Shown here in pieces: positions 29,001 through 31,862 of a stretch of 31,862 bases of DNA. How positions within the stretch are numbered: the stretch's first letter is position 1; each line of letters begins with the position of its first letter. The position numbers and the translations under genes are program-made. Location of the stretch: assembly GCA_023228245.1 (NCBI GenBank), contig JALOBN010000033.1, positions 1 through 31,862 on the forward strand, in the 5' to 3' direction. Origin of the DNA: Candidatus Pacearchaeota archaeon (GTDB lineage Archaea > Nanoarchaeota > Nanoarchaeia > Pacearchaeales > GW2011-AR1). A model generated the notes under the pieces. It worked only from the letters and a program-made list of their open reading frames with translations. It was not told where the DNA came from and made no database searches.

Positions 29001-30870
29001 TGCGTTGGTGGGGAAGGAGTCCGGCGAGGAATTCTCTGATAACCTGCTCGGTGGCGCGAACATGGAGGTTACCCTCCAAAAGTTGGCCTCTGATCCTGAA
29101 ACCTATAAGCAATACATCACAAATCCAATGAAATTTGCCGTCACCGAAGGCTTCGACGGCATAAAGCAGCAGGTGGCAGACGCGAAAGACGCGTTCACCA
29201 GCGGCATTGATCCGCAGGCGATATATAACAGCTATATTGCTCCATTTGATAAGGTTCGGGGGTACATCCCTGGATGGGCTTCGGCCCTGAAACAGCAGTT
29301 GGCAGTTGGGCGGATCAGCTTTGAGCAATTCTTTTCATATTTCGATTATTATTCAACACAAACAGAAAAGCTCAATTCGGCCACCCAGAAGACGCCAACA
29401 AACATAAACGCGATGGGCTCGACGGCGAAATCGAACTCCGCAAATGTACTGCTCATGGGCAATTCGGCGGCAGCCGCCACTGGCCAGCTTCAGACAATGG
29501 GTCTGGCAATCAATCCGCTTAACACAATTAGCGGCAAGGGCATTGCCGTAACCTTCTCACCCGCGAAGGTTATTGCCGATGAAGCGTCTGCGACACTGAA
29601 CAAGGACTTCGCGACGCTCGGCGATTATATATCAAAATTTGGTACCACGATGCTATCTATATCAGATAGCTTTGCACTATTGGTTGCGCGTGGCGTAAAT
29701 ACTGGCTCATCCTCGGTTCTGAAACTTGGCAGCGGTGCTACCACGCTGGGCAGTCAAAAGTTTTCTGCCAACATCGAAGCCGAAACCGATAGCATGGATT
29801 GTGCATGCGGCGAGGCTTTCATAGATGCTGCCAAGGCATCGACCGGCCCGCTTGCCACCATTAGTCCATTCTATACAGCAGAGGAATTGGCATCTGCAAA
29901 GCAGACATATAACCAGATCAACCAAAATAGTCTGGCAACAAATCAGCAGGTGACATCGCAAACTTATGTCACTGGTCAAAATGTCAATTCTGAGAATCTT
30001 TTCACCTGGCAACAGATCAACGCACAAAACGCGGCCACCAATGCATATACTTCGCAAAAGACAGTAGCGAGCGGGAACACGCTCGCGAGCACGGTCTACA
30101 ATTCGTCGATTTCATATGCAGCCACAATGGCGGCTATCAATGCGGGTAATATCGTTGGGGCCAATAGCGTATCATCGATAAATACCAATGCCGCAAATCA
30201 GAGCGCAAGCATTGGAATCAATTCGGCTAACCAGCAATCAAGCATCGGCATGGGCATCTGGAATACCGGATCAAGCACGATGAATACTGCTTGGAATACG
30301 TTGAGCGGAATTAATACAAATTTAGCGAGCACAAATACCGCATTAGGCACAACCGTATCAAACTTGGGAGACCTGAATTCATCGATTCTGACGAGCGTGT
30401 CAAGTATGTATTCCAGCGTGCAGTCCTTTGCCTCCGCACTCGGATATAGTTCATCGAATTCGTATTGGGGCGGAACATCGGCTAGCGGGGGAGGCTACTG
30501 GATTGGGACAGGCTCGACGATGGTAGGCGGATATGGTTATACTAACTGGGGCGGAACCGCCGCAAGCAATTACGCATCAAGCAACTCGTCCGGATCATGG
30601 GGCGGCGTGTCTTGGGGCGCAAAAGGCGCAGATGTCAAGGCCCCTACTCTCGCGGTTATTGGTGAGGCGGGCGAGGAATTGATCCTTCCCCCCGACATCA
30701 CGATGGGACTCAAAGACCTGATCGCCACTGGTAGCATAGGACGCCAGGCCATCCAGCTCCCGAACATAGAGCCCGCCGATATCATCCTCGATGGCCGCAA
30801 AATCGGCGAAGTCGCATTCAAGTACGGCACCAAGGGCATTCAGGCAAAGGGCGATTTCACATTCAGGTGA
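26044..30870 (+). CDS. Tail tape measure protein
   Basis: A 1608-residue protein. Residues about 65-112 are hydrophobic (TLAGGVATALGPIGIVAGVAG). Residues about 115-290 match the phage minor-tail/tape-measure core (SSFQSSMSKVNSVLGGSQADF, then AARDAGATTTFSASQAADG, YLASAGYSS, GGTKASEAGHKLNSIL). Long helical regions follow. Residues about 1300-1560 are low-complexity Asn/Ser/Thr/Gly/Trp-rich. The C terminus has the usual APTLAVIGEAGEELILPPD motif. Tape measures set tail length; at about 1.5 angstrom per residue this predicts a tail near 240 nm (rule of thumb). It overlaps the chaperone gene by ATGA. Confidence 0.92.
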   Translation: MTENYSIKAILDVSGVKSGITSIKSDMSGLDSSVLKIGEGLSSSLRSGIGDFKSVGTSLGNDLVGGLGAQFGTIGTLAGGVATALGPIGIVAGVAGAGLVALGASSVGVASSFQSSMSKVNSVLGGSQADFDKLSQAARDAGATTTFSASQAADGLYYLASAGYSSDDSISALKATLNVASAGGMDLARASEMLTTDLAVFGLGATDATRVTDLLAAAASASNSDVGQMGDALGLVGGTAKALGISIEDTTTMLALMANGGTKASEAGHKLNSILGELTQASSPQATKAQASAMAELGITADQINPTLHSQSEIFSLLKERGMTSAQSLALFGKENNSVASYVTENADKIDGLNEKILVSGKSAEMAEMMNDNLKGAYAELSSSVEEVQISIGNLLLPALTKIVQGSTKVVSAVTKIGQSFYTIVAGSQAFGAVGQAASAVGTAISTAFSGLAALVTPAWNAIGGGATVFKALQAAFNLVTTPMTVLFKGITSLASAMSAVGSAMSPVSSALGGAFGNAITTASAYIQAFLEAFSNLGPIQSFQSAIQNAADIAGKVWNGLSTTLPQAFSGAFDAVKSLISQFLSWISEKFGGIFDGVGDQIKSSLEESALGGVTSFIGGIQSRANDILNVGKSAGDKVGEGVENSDLADAPGNALKSDKAMAGAEDAGSKLADKTLSAFAKQAAASNLSDEALLGFINSQSNDSRIRSTVYDLYGTAVKYWYDAAESYPTTYLEIGDVKISAAYDKTKGMATIQDLLASLGFSDDIIGSLSSQQSAKMEDAVQKIKDAAVAEAKKKQELKFNFDITETEKQIDDWAPSVQKRIESFFKSAASTIENSDGLGTAFTNNVKSASDDLNKALSGISLEGLSSLDDKWQAAFSAIGATWSGTLGDIATDSIAEYKKNLLSGIADTGAYVDSEMSRIGESAQAALKDGFVSDDDRALFSALGDQISTLRQLFPAEMGDVTDETITEMVRLINAGKIQEAFALVGKESGEEFSDNLLGGANMEVTLQKLASDPETYKQYITNPMKFAVTEGFDGIKQQVADAKDAFTSGIDPQAIYNSYIAPFDKVRGYIPGWASALKQQLAVGRISFEQFFSYFDYYSTQTEKLNSATQKTPTNINAMGSTAKSNSANVLLMGNSAAAATGQLQTMGLAINPLNTISGKGIAVTFSPAKVIADEASATLNKDFATLGDYISKFGTTMLSISDSFALLVARGVNTGSSSVLKLGSGATTLGSQKFSANIEAETDSMDCACGEAFIDAAKASTGPLATISPFYTAEELASAKQTYNQINQNSLATNQQVTSQTYVTGQNVNSENLFTWQQINAQNAATNAYTSQKTVASGNTLASTVYNSSISYAATMAAINAGNIVGANSVSSINTNAANQSASIGINSANQQSSIGMGIWNTGSSTMNTAWNTLSGINTNLASTNTALGTTVSNLGDLNSSILTSVSSMYSSVQSFASALGYSSSNSYWGGTSASGGGYWIGTGSTMVGGYGYTNWGGTAASNYASSNSSGSWGGVSWGAKGADVKAPTLAVIGEAGEELILPPDITMGLKDLIATGSIGRQAIQLPNIEPADIILDGRKIGEVAFKYGTKGIQAKGDFTFR

Positions 30871-30873
30871 ATC

Positions 30874-31862
30874 ATGTATTTCATCACAATTGCCGATGAC
30901 AAGATGTTCACGGGCCGGACTGTGGCGGAAATCGATGCACTAACCGTATCTGCAATCGATGCCATGACAGTAGGCGAGCTGAATGCCTATTCGAACCAAT
31001 ATATATTAGCTGACCCATCGCCTGAGATCTCCCACCAGATAGAGGAACGAAGCACTGCCTCATTCTCTGTGAAGGACCTGGCAATGGCCCGCGCCTTTGA
31101 CCTCGGCATGGAAGTCATTATCGAGGATGAGAATGATCGGCTCTTTGGTGGTCTGGTGGATGGGGTTGTGATCGAGCCTATCCGCGCAGATGGGCAATGG
31201 ATACATGAGATTACCTGCGTGGATTATCAGGCCCTAGCGGACCGGAGGCAATTCTACAAAGCCTATGTGACCACGACCACAGATACCATAGTCAGGGACA
31301 TCCTCGACATCCTGGATGAGGAAGATGTGGTCGAGGGAGTGATCCAGGTCGGAGAGACGATCGAGAATATCACATTCAATGGTGTCTCTTGTGCCGAGGC
31401 AATGGATACCGTATGCGAGAGGGCGGGCTTCACCTGGTGGATTGATGAGTGGAAGCGGCTCTATTGCGTGCGGAGGACAACCTATAATGCGGCCTGGAAC
31501 ATCACAGATGGCACGAAATTGCAATGGACACCCAAGCTCATCATTGGCAATTCGGAATACCGCAATGTGCAATATTTGCAGTCTGGAAATGCACAAACTT
31601 CGCCACAAACGCAGACATTCAAGGGCGATGGAGAGAACCAGACGTTCACCGTCCAATTCCCAATCGCTTCTGCGCCCACAATCACAGTAAATTCGGTATC
31701 CAAGACCGTGGGCATCGGCGGCGTAGATCTTACGGGCTATGATTATTATTGGAATGAGTCGAGTGCATCGGTCACCCAGGATCTGACCGCCACTCCGCTC
31801 GCTGCAACCGATATTCTTTCCATCACCTATACGGGCTATTTCAAATTGATAGCAAAGGCCAC
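30874..31862 (+). CDS. Tail hub/baseplate protein, cut by window edge
   Basis: At least 329 residues, open to the end of the window. The start ATG has AGGTGA 3 nt upstream, which overlaps the tape measure stop. The first 200 residues resemble tail hub proteins of the gpD/late-control type: an EERSTASFSVKDLA strand-turn, VIIEDENDRLFGGLVDGVVIEP, then EITCVDYQALADRRQFYKAY. This matches the domain that forms the hub below the tape measure. Later residues (FKGDGENQTFTVQFP) look like an inserted beta domain. The C-terminal part is missing. Confidence 0.75.
   Translation, partial: MYFITIADDKMFTGRTVAEIDALTVSAIDAMTVGELNAYSNQYILADPSPEISHQIEERSTASFSVKDLAMARAFDLGMEVIIEDENDRLFGGLVDGVVIEPIRADGQWIHEITCVDYQALADRRQFYKAYVTTTTDTIVRDILDILDEEDVVEGVIQVGETIENITFNGVSCAEAMDTVCERAGFTWWIDEWKRLYCVRRTTYNAAWNITDGTKLQWTPKLIIGNSEYRNVQYLQSGNAQTSPQTQTFKGDGENQTFTVQFPIASAPTITVNSVSKTVGIGGVDLTGYDYYWNESSASVTQDLTATPLAATDILSITYTGYFKLIAKA

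Noticed and set aside
26055..30839. Many minus-strand open frames inside the tape measure gene
   Set aside because: They mirror the codon bias of the long plus-strand gene and have no promoters or recognisable domains.
1..31862. CRISPR array, integrase, reverse transcriptase or diversity-generating element
   Set aside because: No regularly spaced repeats and no matching protein motifs were seen on either strand.

Overview
The window looks like part of an archaeal head-tail virus or provirus (class Caudoviricetes). The virus call rests on a complete, ordered virion module: terminase, portal, scaffold, HK97-type capsid, neck proteins, tail tube, tail chaperones, tape measure and tail hub. The archaeal call rests on promoters made of a TATA box plus BRE placed 26-28 nt upstream of a start codon (leaderless genes), many small zinc-ribbon, AbrB and ribbon-helix-helix proteins, IS200/IS605-type end hairpins, and a secreted protein rich in N-glycosylation sequons. 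A methanogenic or related euryarchaeal host is my best guess from overall style, but it is inference. No integrase or attachment site is visible, so virus and provirus cannot be separated.

Layout. 1-4022: a tightly coupled plus-strand operon of about 15 small genes (AbrB-like regulator, SH3-like protein, glutaredoxin-like protein, two single-TM peptides, two HTH proteins, a zinc ribbon), starting at a TATA box at the left edge. 4023-5546: a 1.5 kb non-coding stretch with terminator-like hairpins, two IS200/IS605-type end hairpins around a small ribbon-helix-helix gene, and a run of nested inverted repeats that may be a structured RNA or packaging site. 5547-13191: Sm-like small protein, putative small terminase, large terminase, portal, scaffold, major capsid, a secreted glycoprotein-like protein, head-tail adaptor and head-closure protein. 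13192-20929: a cargo island with virion-surface and receptor-binding candidates (including a beta-helix tailspike), a lysis-type cassette containing a holin-like protein and a metacaspase, and a four-gene antisense operon. 20941-31862: displaced minor head protein, neck protein, tail terminator, two paralogous tail tube proteins, tail chaperone pair, 1608-residue tape measure, and a tail hub protein cut by the window edge.

The most interesting pattern is a set of four minus-strand transcription units (genes at 9089-9289, 19403-20607, 22066-22272 and 24580-25080), each slotted between plus-strand virion genes. Each has the same promoter design: a CCGA(A/C)A BRE, a TATA box, and an ATG about 26-28 nt downstream. 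Two of them carry T5orf172/MUG113-type (GIY-YIG superfamily) proteins fused to different DNA-binding-like tails. They look like independently expressed morons or selfish nuclease cassettes. The second highlight is a metacaspase with an intact His-Cys dyad lying between membrane proteins in the lysis position.
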